From Duganella guangzhouensis (lineage in GTDB: Bacteria; Pseudomonadota; Gammaproteobacteria; Burkholderiales; Burkholderiaceae_D), in NCBI RefSeq assembly GCF_009674535.1, contig NZ_WKJK01000011.1, positions 124,001-188,000 on the forward strand: a stretch of DNA of 64,000 bases, given 5' to 3'. Positions 43,384-53,492 of the stretch are shown piece after piece (position 1 is the stretch's first letter; each line of letters begins with the position of its first letter). Position numbers and translations under genes: made by a program. The notes under the pieces are model-generated. The model was not told the origin of the DNA. It saw nothing but the letters and a program-made list of their open reading frames with translations, and ran no database searches.

Positions 43384-46300
43384 ATGTTAGTGAAGCACAA
43401 GAAAGCCCGGCAAACGCGCCGGCAGATGGCGCTCGGCCTGACTGTTATGGCTGGATTGATTGCGCAATCATATGCCCAGGATACCGTTCCAGCAGCCACT
43501 CCCGCCGTTCCAGCCGCCCCGGCCGCCGCCCAAGACGAGCCGATGACGGTGGTGCAGGTTAGCGGCTACCGCAACTCGCTGCTGTCCTCCGCCAAGGACA
43601 AGAAGGAAGCGGTCGGCTTCCAGGACTCGATCAACTCCGAAGACTTCGGTAAATTCCCGGACAAGAACATCGCTGAATCGCTGGCCCGCATTCCGGGCGT
43701 GGGCGTGTCGCGCGACGTCACCGGCGAAGGCTCGACCATCCAGATTCGCGGTCTGGGCTCCAGCTTCACCAAGATCCTGCTGAACGGCGCGCCGATCGCG
43801 GTGGCGTCCTCCGGCCCGGTCGACGGCGCCAACACCAACCGCGAGGTCGACCTCGACCTGCTGCCGACCGACCTGTTCACCAAACTCACCGTCAGCAAGA
43901 GCCCGACCGCCGACCAGATCGAAGGCGGCGCCGCCGGCGTGGTCAACATGCGCAGCGCCCGTCCGTTCGACAAGGAAGGCCGCTACATCACCGGCGGTTT
44001 CACCGGCACCAAGCAGCAGATCGCCGACAAGGCCGGCGGCCGTGGCTTCATATTGGCCAGCCAGACCTTTGGCAACTGGGGCATCCTGGGCGGCATCACG
44101 CTGTCGCGCCAGCAGGTGCACACCACCGGCTGGGAGTCGGTAGGCTGGACCAACGCCAACCTGTCGGCCGCGCAGAACACCAGCAGCACCCGTAACAACA
44201 CCGGCGGCGGCAACTACACCGTGCCATCGACCGTGCCGGTGGGCGCCGGCGCCGGCCTGACCGCAGGCACCGTCATCGACCAGGCATGGCTGCTGGCGAA
44301 TAACCCTGGCCTGACGATTCAGCAGATCGACAACGCCATCTTGCCGCGCCTGGGCCGCAGCATGGACTACTTTGGCACCAAAGACAAAGGCGCCGCCATC
44401 CTGAGCGCCGAGTATCGCCCGTCGGAGAATCTGCACTTCTACATCGACACCATGTACAGCAAGCGCGATGACAAGATGACGCGCATGGACTACGACTGGT
44501 CGGTCCGTAACGGTGGCATGATCCCGATGAACATGACGGTCGATAAGAGCGACTGCAGCAACGGCTGTACCGTCACCAGCGGCACTTTCGCCAACACCAG
44601 CTTCTTCTTCGAGCATGGCTACCGTCATGACCAGGTCAGCCTGCTGGGCCTCAACCCAGGCATGGAGTGGAAGATCACGCCGACCCTGAAACTGGACGCG
44701 CAGATCAACTACACCCGCAGTAACTTCAGCCACGAAGCGCCGACCGTGTACCTGACCACCGCCGCCAACAGCGGTGTGACGGCCACCTACGCCAACAACG
44801 GCGGCATCCCGACCATCACCTCCAACGTGGACCTGAACAACCCGGCCAACTACGTGTGGTCCGGCGGCCGCGTCAACGTGCAGAACGAGTTCCGCAAAAC
44901 TGAGACCAAGGGCTTCCACAGCGATCTGACCTGGGGCGACGACAAGTTCAGCATCAAGGGCGGTGTGGCGTATGACGACATCACCCGCCGCATCCGCGCC
45001 ACCGACAATTCGGCGGCGTGGCAGGCTGCGGTCTGCGGCAACAACCCGAATGTGTTCCTGTCCGGCCCTAACGGCGCGCCAACCTGCGACGGTGCATCGA
45101 CCCCTGGCACCAGTGCGGCGTCGCTGTATCCGGGCTATGGCACCGGCTACACCACCGGCGCCACCACGCCGCTGGTGAATGGCGGTTCGCTGATTCCGCA
45201 ATCGGCGCTGGCCAGCTACATCATCCAGGGACCGTACGGCAAACCGATCGTTGATTGGGCGCGCTTCTCGAAGGATTCGAACTACCAGCAGTACTTCAAC
45301 AGCGCGCCGGACAGCGGTTCGTCGTCGACCGGCGCCAGCTCGGGCTACATCGGTGAGAAAACCACCGGCCTGTATGCTGAAGCCAACGGCAAATACGACC
45401 TGGCCGGCTTCCCGATGCGCTACAACGCCGGCGTGCGTTATGTGCGCACCAAGCAGTCGGTTGGTTCGCTCAACTCGATTTCGGACCCGCGCAACGCCAG
45501 CCTGACGCTCAACGGCAGCAAGTATCCGAACATCGACCAGTGGGTGTATCAGGACACCACCTACAACAACACGCTGCCATCGGCCACCGCCGCCATCAAC
45601 CTGCGCAGCGACGTGATCGCCCGCGCCGCGATTTCGCGCAGCATGACGCGCGCCGATCCGAACGCGCTGCGTCCTGGCGTGAACTTCTCGTCGGTGTCGG
45701 CGGACGTCGGCTCGGTGGGCAACCCGGCGCTGAAGCCCTACCTGTCGGATAACATCGACATTGGCCTGGACTGGTACACCGGCCGCGAAGGTTATGTCAG
45801 CATCACCGGCTTCCAGAAGAAGGTGGATGGCTTCACCATCAGCGAAAACATCACCGCGCCATTCAGCTCGCTGGCTGCCTACGGCATCAACTACGGCACG
45901 CTGACCCCGAACCAGCAGGCGGCGATCAACTCGCGTGGCGGTCCGGATGTGGCCACCGTGGTACTGACCCGTTCCCGCAACGCCGCCGGCGAACTGCGTA
46001 TCCGTGGTCTGGAACTGGGTTGGGTACAACCGCTGGACAAGATCCTGCCGATCCGCGGCTTCGGCATCAACGAAACCGCGACCTTCATCACGCAGCGTGG
46101 CAGCGGCGAGGGCGCGGCGGGCTTCGTGGCCCTGGGTGTGCCTAACCGTACCAACAACTTCTCGGTCTACTACGAGAACCACGGCTACATGGCGCGTCTG
46201 TCGCACACCTTCTCGAAGGGCAGCCAGGTGGCGGGCACCAACCAGAACGGCATCACCAACGCCGCGCTGTACTCGGACAACTACAAGCAGCTGGACTTCT

Positions 46301-46476
46301 CGTCGAGCGTGGATCTGGGTGAGGTGTTCGACAAGGATAACTGGCCTAGCCTCAGCTTCGACATCGTCAATCTGAATAACGACTCGCGCCGGACCTACTA
46401 CCAGTTCAGTAACGCGACGTATTCGATTTATTCGCCGGGCCGCAGCTACGCGCTGGGTCTGCGCTTCAAGTTCTAA
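43384..46476 (+). CDS. TonB-dependent receptor (carbohydrate type)
   Basis: A 1030-residue outer-membrane receptor. A long signal peptide (to SYAQ, about 31) leads to an Ala/Pro stretch, then a TonB-box-like MTVVQVSG. The plug has NIAESLARIPGVGVSRDVTGEGSTIQIRGLG in pieces and DQIEGGAAGVVNM, followed by a 22-strand barrel ending in the aromatic GLRFKF. The plug style and size match receptors for oligosaccharides rather than siderophores. The gene context (GH35-type enzyme and glucarate dehydratase) suggests uptake of a galactose- or uronate-containing glycan. A GGAG ribosome site precedes the ATG. Confidence 0.9.
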   Translation: MLVKHKKARQTRRQMALGLTVMAGLIAQSYAQDTVPAATPAVPAAPAAAQDEPMTVVQVSGYRNSLLSSAKDKKEAVGFQDSINSEDFGKFPDKNIAESLARIPGVGVSRDVTGEGSTIQIRGLGSSFTKILLNGAPIAVASSGPVDGANTNREVDLDLLPTDLFTKLTVSKSPTADQIEGGAAGVVNMRSARPFDKEGRYITGGFTGTKQQIADKAGGRGFILASQTFGNWGILGGITLSRQQVHTTGWESVGWTNANLSAAQNTSSTRNNTGGGNYTVPSTVPVGAGAGLTAGTVIDQAWLLANNPGLTIQQIDNAILPRLGRSMDYFGTKDKGAAILSAEYRPSENLHFYIDTMYSKRDDKMTRMDYDWSVRNGGMIPMNMTVDKSDCSNGCTVTSGTFANTSFFFEHGYRHDQVSLLGLNPGMEWKITPTLKLDAQINYTRSNFSHEAPTVYLTTAANSGVTATYANNGGIPTITSNVDLNNPANYVWSGGRVNVQNEFRKTETKGFHSDLTWGDDKFSIKGGVAYDDITRRIRATDNSAAWQAAVCGNNPNVFLSGPNGAPTCDGASTPGTSAASLYPGYGTGYTTGATTPLVNGGSLIPQSALASYIIQGPYGKPIVDWARFSKDSNYQQYFNSAPDSGSSSTGASSGYIGEKTTGLYAEANGKYDLAGFPMRYNAGVRYVRTKQSVGSLNSISDPRNASLTLNGSKYPNIDQWVYQDTTYNNTLPSATAAINLRSDVIARAAISRSMTRADPNALRPGVNFSSVSADVGSVGNPALKPYLSDNIDIGLDWYTGREGYVSITGFQKKVDGFTISENITAPFSSLAAYGINYGTLTPNQQAAINSRGGPDVATVVLTRSRNAAGELRIRGLELGWVQPLDKILPIRGFGINETATFITQRGSGEGAAGFVALGVPNRTNNFSVYYENHGYMARLSHTFSKGSQVAGTNQNGITNAALYSDNYKQLDFSSSVDLGEVFDKDNWPSLSFDIVNLNNDSRRTYYQFSNATYSIYSPGRSYALGLRFKF

Positions 46477-46515
46477 TCGTCTGGCCCCCCGTATCTCCCA
46501 GCGGGGCCTTTTAGC

Positions 46516-46541
46516 CCGCCCCTTCGGGGGCGGTTTTTTTT
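46516..46541 (+). terminator. Strong hairpin terminator between receptor and GH35 gene
   Basis: CCGCCCC, TTC loop, GGGGCGG then eight T. It ends 10 bases before the glycosidase ATG, so the T-run merges into that gene's leader and ribosome site (AAGGGAT). The receptor should be expressed above the glycosidase, with the latter relying on read-through. Confidence 0.85.
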
Positions 46542-46551
46542 AAGGGATAAC

Positions 46552-48195
46552 ATGGACGCATCGACACGCCACCTGCGTCTGGCACTTTGCGCGGCGGCCT
46601 TTGCCTTGCTGGATTGGGGTAACGCCTACGCGGCGTCGCCACCGCATCTGCGCAAGCAGGGCAGCGCTACCCAGTTGATGGTGGATGACCAGCCTTTCCT
46701 GCTGCTGGGCGGCGAGCTGCATAACTCATCGGCGTCCAGCCTGGCGTATCTGGACCAGCTGTGGCCAACGCTGAAAGCGGCGGAAGTGAATACCGTGCTG
46801 GCGCCGGTGGAGTGGGACCAGATCGAAGCGGTGGAAGGCCGCTTTGATTTCACGCTGCTGGACGGCGTGCTGAAACAGGCGCGCGCACACAATACGCGAC
46901 TGGTGCTGCTGTGGTTTGGCGCGTGGAAGAATTCGATGTCGACTTACGCCCCGGCGTGGGTCAAGAAAGATACGCAGCGTTTTCCGCGTGCCCGCACGCG
47001 CGCCGGTGTGGCGCAGGAGATACTGACGCCGTTCAGCGCCAATACGCTGGCCGCCGATAGCGCCGCTTTCCGCGCGCTGCTGGCACATCTGAAGCAGGTA
47101 GACAACCAGCACACGGTGTTGATGGTGCAGGTCGAAAATGAAATCGGCATGCTGCCGGAAGTACGCGACTACAGCGTGGCCGCCAACGCGGCGTGGCAGG
47201 CGCAGGTGCCGGCCGAGCTGACCGCGTATCTGGCCGCGCACAAGGACACCTTGCAGCCGGCGCTGAAAACCGCGTGGCTGGAGCGTGGCGCGCGCGCCAG
47301 TGGCAGCTGGGCCGACGTGTTTGGCGACACCATCGAGGCCGAAGAGATTTTCCAGGCGTGGCACTACGCGCGCTTTGTCGAAGCGCTGACGGCGGCCGGC
47401 AAGTCGGCCTACGCGCTGCCGATGTACGTCAATGTGGCGCTGAACCGACCGGGCAAGCGGCCGGGCGAATATCCCAGCGCTGGACCGCTGCCGCATTTGT
47501 TCGATATCTGGAAACCGGGCGCGCCGTCGATCGACGTGCTGGCGATCGATACCTACTTCCCCAACTTTATCCATTGGGCCAGGCAGTTCAAGCGGCCGGA
47601 CAATCCGCTGTTCATCCCGGAAGCCAACCACGCCGAACGTCCCGACGCCGGTGCCGATGCCTTCTACGCGATCGGCGAGCATGATGCCTTCGGATTTTCG
47701 CCGTTCGCCATCGACGACATCAAGAACGGCGAGTCCTCGCTGCCGCAAGCCTACCGTGTGCTGAAGCAGATCAGCCCCATCATCAACCAGCACCAGGGCA
47801 GTGGTAAGCTGCATGGCTTCAAGGCGCCGCTGTCGTATGAGGGGGAAGTGGACGTGGCGCCGCAGAGCGTGCGCATGGGCGGCTACACGCTCAGCGTCAG
47901 CTTCAACGCGCCGTGGGAAAAGCTGGCACCATCCGAAGTGCAGAATCGCGGCGGGCTGGTGATACAGACCGGCGACGATGAATTCCTGGTCGCGGGCAAG
48001 GGACTGACCATCGTCTTCGGCAGCGAAGACGGTGCCCAGGTCGGCATTGAAAAAGCGGTAGAAGGCAGTTACCAGAACGGCCGCTGGGTAGAGGGCCGTT
48101 GGATGAACGGCGATGAAACGCATCAGGGCCGTCACATCGGCCTGCCGGGCGATGGCTACACCATACAGCGCGTGAAGCTGTATCGCTATCGCTGA
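46552..48195 (+). CDS. GH35-type beta-galactosidase with DUF5597 domain
   Basis: A 547-residue exported glycosidase. The signal peptide ends near AYAA (about 28). The TIM barrel (about 40-370) shows LLGGELHNSSASS, VNTVLAPVEWDQIE, acid/base Glu in MVQVENEIGM and nucleophile Glu in FIPEANHAE. The C-terminal part (about 395-545) matches the DUF5597 beta-sandwich of GH35 enzymes such as those acting on xyloglucan side chains. It should release terminal beta-galactose in the periplasm from glycans imported by the receptor. Confidence 0.85.
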   Translation: MDASTRHLRLALCAAAFALLDWGNAYAASPPHLRKQGSATQLMVDDQPFLLLGGELHNSSASSLAYLDQLWPTLKAAEVNTVLAPVEWDQIEAVEGRFDFTLLDGVLKQARAHNTRLVLLWFGAWKNSMSTYAPAWVKKDTQRFPRARTRAGVAQEILTPFSANTLAADSAAFRALLAHLKQVDNQHTVLMVQVENEIGMLPEVRDYSVAANAAWQAQVPAELTAYLAAHKDTLQPALKTAWLERGARASGSWADVFGDTIEAEEIFQAWHYARFVEALTAAGKSAYALPMYVNVALNRPGKRPGEYPSAGPLPHLFDIWKPGAPSIDVLAIDTYFPNFIHWARQFKRPDNPLFIPEANHAERPDAGADAFYAIGEHDAFGFSPFAIDDIKNGESSLPQAYRVLKQISPIINQHQGSGKLHGFKAPLSYEGEVDVAPQSVRMGGYTLSVSFNAPWEKLAPSEVQNRGGLVIQTGDDEFLVAGKGLTIVFGSEDGAQVGIEKAVEGSYQNGRWVEGRWMNGDETHQGRHIGLPGDGYTIQRVKLYRYR

Positions 48196-48220
48196 TACGA
48201 ATTTTTTTGGAGTACAAGTC

Positions 48221-49573
48221 ATGAGCAATTCGAGCCCCGTAGTAACCGCCATGCAGGTGATCCCGGTGGCGGGATACGACAGCATGCTGTTGAACCTGTG
48301 CGGCGCCCACGCGCCGTTCTTCACCCGTAACCTGGTGCTGCTGACCGATAGCGCCGGTAACACCGGCATCGGCGAGGTGCCGGGTGGCGCCGGCATACTG
48401 AGTGCGCTGGAACGTTCGGTGTCGCTGGTGGTGGGCACGCAGATCGGCCGCTATAACCGCACCCTGAACAGCATCCGCGCCTTCATCGGCGGCCAGCATC
48501 AGGTGACGTCCGATGCCGAGGCGGCGGTGCTGAAGCAGCCGCACGAAATCAATCTGCGGCTGGATAACGTGATCACCGCCGTGGAGGCGGCGCTGCTGGA
48601 TTTGCTGGGACAGCACCTGGGCGTGCCAGTGTGCGAGCTGCTGGGCTCCGGCCAGCAGCGCGACAGCGTGCCGATGCTGGCCTACCTGTTCTACATCGGC
48701 GACCGTGGCCGCACCGATCTGCCTTATTTGAGCGGCGATGGCGCGTCCGGCTGGTATGCGCGCCGCAATCAGGAAGCGATGACGCCGGCGCAGATTGTGG
48801 AGCTGGCCGAGGCCACGGTGGACAAATACGGCTTCCGCGACTTCAAACTGAAAGGCGGCGTGATGAACGGCGCCGATGAAATGGAAGCCGTCACCGCCAT
48901 CAAGAAGCGCTATCCGGATTCACGCGTGACGCTGGACCCGAACGGCGCCTGGTCGCTGCGCGAAGCGATCGACCTGTGTCGCGGCCAGGGCCACATCCTG
49001 GCCTATGCCGAAGATCCTTGCGGTCCGGAGGATGGCTATTCAGGCCGTGAGATCATGGCCGAATTCCGCCGTGCCACCGGCATCCCGACCGCCACCAATA
49101 TGGTCGCCACCGACTGGCGCCAGATGGCGCATTCGCATCTGCTGGGCGCGGTCGATATTCCGCTGGCCGATCCGCACTTCTGGACCATGCAGGGTTCGGT
49201 GCGGCTGGCGCAGTTGTGCGAGCAGTGGGGCATGACCTGGGGCTCGCACTCCAACAATCACTTCGACGTGTCGCTGGCGATGTTCACACACGCCGCCGCC
49301 GCCGCGCCGGGCAAGATCACCGCCATCGATACCCACTGGATCTGGCAGGAAGGCCAGGAGCGCCTGACCAAGGAACCGCTGCAAATCGTCGGCGGCGAAG
49401 TGGCGGTGCCGCAGAAGCCTGGCCTGGGCATCGAGCCGGACATGGAGCGCATCGCGGCGGCGCATGCGCTGTACAAGAAAGTCGCCACCACCGCGCGTGA
49501 CGACGCGATGGCGATGCGCTATCTGGTGCCCGGCTGGACCTACTCGCCCAAGCGTCCCAGCCTGGGTTCATAA
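48221..49573 (+). CDS. gudD: Glucarate dehydratase
   Basis: A 450-residue enolase-superfamily enzyme that dehydrates D-glucarate (or L-idarate) to 5-keto-4-deoxyglucarate. Signature segments: FRDFKLKGGVMNGADE (Lys of KxK), DPNGAWSLREA (metal Asp), AYAEDPCGPEDGYSGRE (metal Glu), TNMVATDW, and the His/Asp-dyad segment WGSHSNNHFDVSLAMFTH. Full length compared with E. coli GudD (446). It lies 25 bases after the GH35 gene, with GGAG before the ATG. It implies that hexuronate-derived sugar acids are catabolised together with the imported glycan. Confidence 0.92.
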   Translation: MSNSSPVVTAMQVIPVAGYDSMLLNLCGAHAPFFTRNLVLLTDSAGNTGIGEVPGGAGILSALERSVSLVVGTQIGRYNRTLNSIRAFIGGQHQVTSDAEAAVLKQPHEINLRLDNVITAVEAALLDLLGQHLGVPVCELLGSGQQRDSVPMLAYLFYIGDRGRTDLPYLSGDGASGWYARRNQEAMTPAQIVELAEATVDKYGFRDFKLKGGVMNGADEMEAVTAIKKRYPDSRVTLDPNGAWSLREAIDLCRGQGHILAYAEDPCGPEDGYSGREIMAEFRRATGIPTATNMVATDWRQMAHSHLLGAVDIPLADPHFWTMQGSVRLAQLCEQWGMTWGSHSNNHFDVSLAMFTHAAAAAPGKITAIDTHWIWQEGQERLTKEPLQIVGGEVAVPQKPGLGIEPDMERIAAAHALYKKVATTARDDAMAMRYLVPGWTYSPKRPSLGS

Positions 49574-49692
49574 GCGCTGTGGGAAGGTTTGCGCCAGCCT
49601 GTGAAGGGCATGGCGCACATCGCCTTCCATATCGACGGCGTGCAGGCCGGTGTGGTTTAATGCTTCATCCTGTTATCCACGTCGTCAACCAG

Positions 49693-52600
49693 ATGAGACT
49701 CGAAGTAAAGTATTTGCTGTACACGCTATGCTTGATTGTCACGACTGGTTTTGCCGGTGCCCAGCCGGCGGCGCAGACGAAATGGCCTTACTGGCATACC
49801 AGCATGGTGCACACCGCCTGGTACAAGCGAGATGGGGCGCCTACTGTCAACTTTCAGATGACGCAGGATGATCGCGGCATGTTGTGGTTTGCGGCTACGG
49901 ATGGCGTCTATCGCTTTGACGGTGTCCGTTTCGAGCGACTGTCCGCGATCGATGGCAATAAGCTCAAGTCAAACAATACCAATGGCATTCTGGCGGTCGG
50001 TTCGGCGCTGTGGGTTGGCTATAACTTTGGTGGGGTGAGCGTATTCGATCAAGGTAAAGTGCGTTATTACGGCAAGGAAGAGGGGCTGCCGGAACACACG
50101 GTTTATCAGATAAGGCGTAGCCGCTCCGGTGTGATGTGGTTATCCACTGCGGATGGCTTGTATAGGCTGGAGCGGGAGCGGTGGCGCCGCGTGGGACTTG
50201 AAGCTGGCTTGCCACCGGCCGAGTACAAAGCCAGATTTGAGCCGCTGGACGACGGCACCATCGTGGTTGCCAATTCCGCCGGGGTTTATCGCAGCACCCG
50301 GGATGGTCGCCAATTTCATCAAATTGCGATCAGCGACAAGTATGAGGTGATGCAAATCCGCGCCGACGGCGTTGTGCTGCTAGCGGACCACGCAGCGCAA
50401 CTGTTCCGTTACTCGGTTGACAGTGAGCAGATCACGCCCATCATCCTGCCCGATATCAAATTACCGGGTAGCGCACGCTTCGATGGACGCGGCGCACTCT
50501 GGGTTAACGCCGAGGGCAAACTTAATTTGCTGGGGCCAGATATGCGCGTCCAGCGTAGCTTTACCTCGCCAGAGAATTTAAGTGGCAATATCACCTATGA
50601 TTTTTTCACTGATCGGGAAAGTAACGTCTGGATCGCAACCGAGAACGGGATCGACAGAATCCGCGAGTCGCGCCTGAACGTCATCGACTTGTACCCTAAA
50701 ATATTTGGCTGGATCAGCGTGCAAGCGGATCTGTCCGGCGTCACTTGGGTCAGTAGTTACAGCGCGACACATTCATGGTCAGGCAATACCTATGGTTTGC
50801 GTCCCGACGGCAGCTGGATTGAGGGACTCGCGCACAACGTATCCGCCAGCACGCGCGCTGCGGACGGCAGTATCTGGTTCGGCAGCGCCGAATCCCTGTG
50901 GCGTCTGCAAAACGGGCAATGGCAATCCTGGCCCCTGGCTGCCGACCTGCGCGGTCACGACGTGCAGGCGATCGCCATGGATGCTCAGGCCCGATTGTGG
51001 GTTTCCGTGCAGGGGAAAGGCGTATTCGTATTTCATGACGGTCAATGGCAAGCCGGCGGCGGCATTAAGTCGTTGTCCGGACGCCCGGCGATATCGATCT
51101 ACGCTGATAAAGACTTGGTGTGGTTTGGCTACCCGGCCAACCATATGGCGCTGCTGGACGGCGCGACGTTGCGCGAATACGGTCCGACGGATGGACTGGA
51201 GATCGGCAATGTGACAGCCATGGCGCGCCATCGCAGCGGTTTGTTTGTGGGCGGCGATCAGGGCATGGCTGTCTTCGATGGCAACCGGTTCGCGACGATG
51301 CTGGATGGCGAGGGCCAGTCGCTGGGTGGTATCTCGTCCCTGCTGTCGACGCGAGGGAACGAGCTGTGGTTCCACGGCGCCGATGGCATAGTGCGGATCG
51401 GCGATGCGGAGTTGACCTCATCCGCGCTCGGCAAACACCGGATCAATCCGGAATATTTCAATTATCTGGACGGCCATACGGGGAAACCTGCGCAGATGCG
51501 TCCGTTGGCGGAGTTGAGCGAGGCGGCCGATGGGCGGCTGTGGTACGCCACCTCGGGCAGCGTCGGCTGGATAGATCCCAATCACATCGTGCGCAATACG
51601 CTGCCACCGGTCAGTCAGGTGACCGGATTGCGCACGGATCACCAGAATTATCCCGCTGTGCCTGGACTGGTGCTGCCCAAGCACACCACCAACATTGAGC
51701 TGGATTTTACGGCGGCCGCACTGAGTATCCCGGAACGCGTGCGCTTCCGGTTCCGTCTGGTGGGGCTGGACAAGGATTGGCGTGACGCGGGTAGCCGCCG
51801 CGCGGCGTTTTACACCAACCTCGACCCCGGCAATTACCACTTCGAAGTCATGGCCGCCAACGAGGATGGCGTATGGAGCTCGACGCCAGGATCGTTGGAC
51901 TTCAGGGTTGAGCCGGCATTCATGCAAACTGTGTGGTTCAAGCTCTTGTGCGTCGCGCTGGCCTTGTCGCTCATCGCGTTGTGGTACTGGTGGCGCATGA
52001 CCTTGATGACGCGGCGGGTGGCGGAGCGCCTGGGCGAGCGCCTGCGAGAGCGGGAGCGCATCGCCCGCACGCTGCATGACAGCTTCCTGCAGAGCGTGCA
52101 GGCATTGATGATGCAGTTCGACTTGATACGGTATAGCTTGTCAGCGACCGACCCGGCACAGAAAAAAATCGAACATGCCCTCGACAGCGCCGGCCAGGTA
52201 CTGGAAGAGGGCCGCGAACAGGTGCTGGCCCTGCGCCTCAATCACGAACTCAGCGGCGACCTGGAGTCCGCGCTGTCGGGGCTGGGGCAGATTCTGGCGC
52301 CCCGGCATCAATCCCGCTTTACGCTGCGGATGCACGGCACCCCGCGCCCGCTGCGGGCCATGGCGGCGGCCGAGGCATATGCGATCGCGCGTGAAGCGAT
52401 GCTGAACGCCTTCAGGCATGCGCAGAGTGATGAAGTCATCGTGGAACTGCGTCACACGGCAAGGCAATTCACGTTGCAGGTCAGTGACCGTGGCCGGGGG
52501 ATGAGTGCGGAGATTCGCGAGCGCGGCCATCGTCCGGGGCATTGGGGCCTGACCGGGATGCGTGAGCGCGCGCAAGACGCCGGCGGCACGCTGGAGGTGC

Positions 52601-52701
52601 ACAGCGAAGAAGGGCGAGGCACCAGGATCACGCTGCGCTTGCCTGAGCGTCGCGCCTACGCCCGCAAGGAAGCTGATAAGCTGGCGGCTACAGATCAATA
52701 A
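49693..52701 (+). CDS. Propeller-sensor histidine kinase 1 (Reg_prop, Y_Y_Y, HisKA_3)
   Basis: About 1002 residues. A signal peptide (LLYTLCLIVTTGFAGA) is followed by a large periplasmic two-component-propeller region (about 35-660) with repeated GMLWFAATDGVYRFDG-like blades. Next are a Y_Y_Y domain (about 665-745), one membrane helix (about 749-770), HisKA_3 with the phospho-His in ARTLHDSFLQSVQ (near 794) and HATPase_c (NAFRHAQ, DRGRGM, GLTGMRERA). The periplasmic half resembles glycan-sensing kinases of the HTCS type. The ATG at 49693 aligns with the paralog at 54482. It overlaps the convergent LuxR-type regulator by 14 bases. Confidence 0.88.
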   Translation: MRLEVKYLLYTLCLIVTTGFAGAQPAAQTKWPYWHTSMVHTAWYKRDGAPTVNFQMTQDDRGMLWFAATDGVYRFDGVRFERLSAIDGNKLKSNNTNGILAVGSALWVGYNFGGVSVFDQGKVRYYGKEEGLPEHTVYQIRRSRSGVMWLSTADGLYRLERERWRRVGLEAGLPPAEYKARFEPLDDGTIVVANSAGVYRSTRDGRQFHQIAISDKYEVMQIRADGVVLLADHAAQLFRYSVDSEQITPIILPDIKLPGSARFDGRGALWVNAEGKLNLLGPDMRVQRSFTSPENLSGNITYDFFTDRESNVWIATENGIDRIRESRLNVIDLYPKIFGWISVQADLSGVTWVSSYSATHSWSGNTYGLRPDGSWIEGLAHNVSASTRAADGSIWFGSAESLWRLQNGQWQSWPLAADLRGHDVQAIAMDAQARLWVSVQGKGVFVFHDGQWQAGGGIKSLSGRPAISIYADKDLVWFGYPANHMALLDGATLREYGPTDGLEIGNVTAMARHRSGLFVGGDQGMAVFDGNRFATMLDGEGQSLGGISSLLSTRGNELWFHGADGIVRIGDAELTSSALGKHRINPEYFNYLDGHTGKPAQMRPLAELSEAADGRLWYATSGSVGWIDPNHIVRNTLPPVSQVTGLRTDHQNYPAVPGLVLPKHTTNIELDFTAAALSIPERVRFRFRLVGLDKDWRDAGSRRAAFYTNLDPGNYHFEVMAANEDGVWSSTPGSLDFRVEPAFMQTVWFKLLCVALALSLIALWYWWRMTLMTRRVAERLGERLRERERIARTLHDSFLQSVQALMMQFDLIRYSLSATDPAQKKIEHALDSAGQVLEEGREQVLALRLNHELSGDLESALSGLGQILAPRHQSRFTLRMHGTPRPLRAMAAAEAYAIAREAMLNAFRHAQSDEVIVELRHTARQFTLQVSDRGRGMSAEIRERGHRPGHWGLTGMRERAQDAGGTLEVHSEEGRGTRITLRLPERRAYARKEADKLAATDQ

Positions 52702-53323
52702 AGCCGCGCTTCGAGGCCAGCGCGACGGCGTGCGCCCTGTCGGCGGCGCCCAGCTTCATCAGCAAGGTGCTCATGTGAGCTTTGACGGTGGCCTCGCTGA
52801 TGCTCAGCAAGGCGGCGATTTCGCGATTCGACTTGCCGACGGATGCCAGCCGCAACACATCCAGTTCGCGGCAGGAGGGCGGGCTGCCGGTGTATTGGGC
52901 CGCGATTTCCTGACGCATGGTTGGTGGCAGCACATGCCAGCCCTCGTGGACCTCGCGCACCGTCGCCGCCAGTTCGGCGCCGTGGACGTGTTTCATCATA
53001 TAGGTGCGCGCACCGGCTTTCAGGGCGGCGGCGATGCGGGCATCGCCACTGTAGGTTGACAGCACGATCAGCCTGGCATCGGGATGACGGCTGCGAATCT
53101 CCCGTATCGCTTCCAGTCCATCCATGTCGGGCATTTGCAGGTCGATCAGCGCGACATCGGGACGGGTGCTGTCGTAGAGCGCGACCGCATCGCGGCCATC
53201 GCTGGCCCTGGCCACGATGTCAAAGGCGCCATGCGCGACCAGGGTGTTGGCAATGCCCTCGCGCATCATGGGATGGTCATCCGCGATCATCACGCGGACC
53301 ATCGATAGGTCGATAGCTCTCAT
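52688..53323 (-). CDS. NarL/LuxR-family response regulator 1
   Basis: A 211-residue regulator. The receiver has DD in MIADDHPMMREG, phospho-Asp in VALIDLQMPDMDG, and Lys in TYMMKHVHGAEL. The LuxR helix-turn-helix is at about 150-205 (CRELDVLRLASVGKSNREIAALLSISEATVKAH in pieces). An internal ATG (MVRVMIADDH) is an alternative start. Encoded tail to tail with kinase 1, whose gene end it overlaps by 14 bases; HisKA_3 kinases pair with this regulator class, so they are likely partners. Confidence 0.9.
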   Translation of the reverse strand: MRAIDLSMVRVMIADDHPMMREGIANTLVAHGAFDIVARASDGRDAVALYDSTRPDVALIDLQMPDMDGLEAIREIRSRHPDARLIVLSTYSGDARIAAALKAGARTYMMKHVHGAELAATVREVHEGWHVLPPTMRQEIAAQYTGSPPSCRELDVLRLASVGKSNREIAALLSISEATVKAHMSTLLMKLGAADRAHAVALASKRGFIDL

Positions 53324-53393
53324 TTTCTGTTCCCGGATCTGCCCTCCGATTCTAACGGAAAATTTTCATCTGAATCTCTCCCAAAAAGGAGGC

Positions 53394-53427
53394 ATTGTGC
53401 ATGTGGATGGATAGTGTTTCTACTTCC
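53394..53427 (+). promoter_or_regulatory. Conserved 34-base block, copy A (upstream of the 53.5-kb hydrolase)
   Basis: 29 of 34 bases match the block at 59016-59049 upstream of the SDR operon, including CATGTG and ATGGATAGTG. Downstream, TTTCAT (53434) and TAGACT (53457), spacer 17, form a candidate promoter placed exactly as in the other copy. Probably a LysR-type binding site. Confidence 0.65.
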
Positions 53428-53492
53428 AGCCGATTTCATCCACGCTGCTTGCAGACTAGACTGGCCTCATGTTGATACATCGAGGGAAGAAT

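Noticed and set aside
43468..46206. A 912-codon open frame opposite the TonB-dependent receptor.
   Set aside because: Arg/Val/His-rich antisense shadow of a long high-GC gene; the receptor strand shows signal peptide, plug and barrel features.
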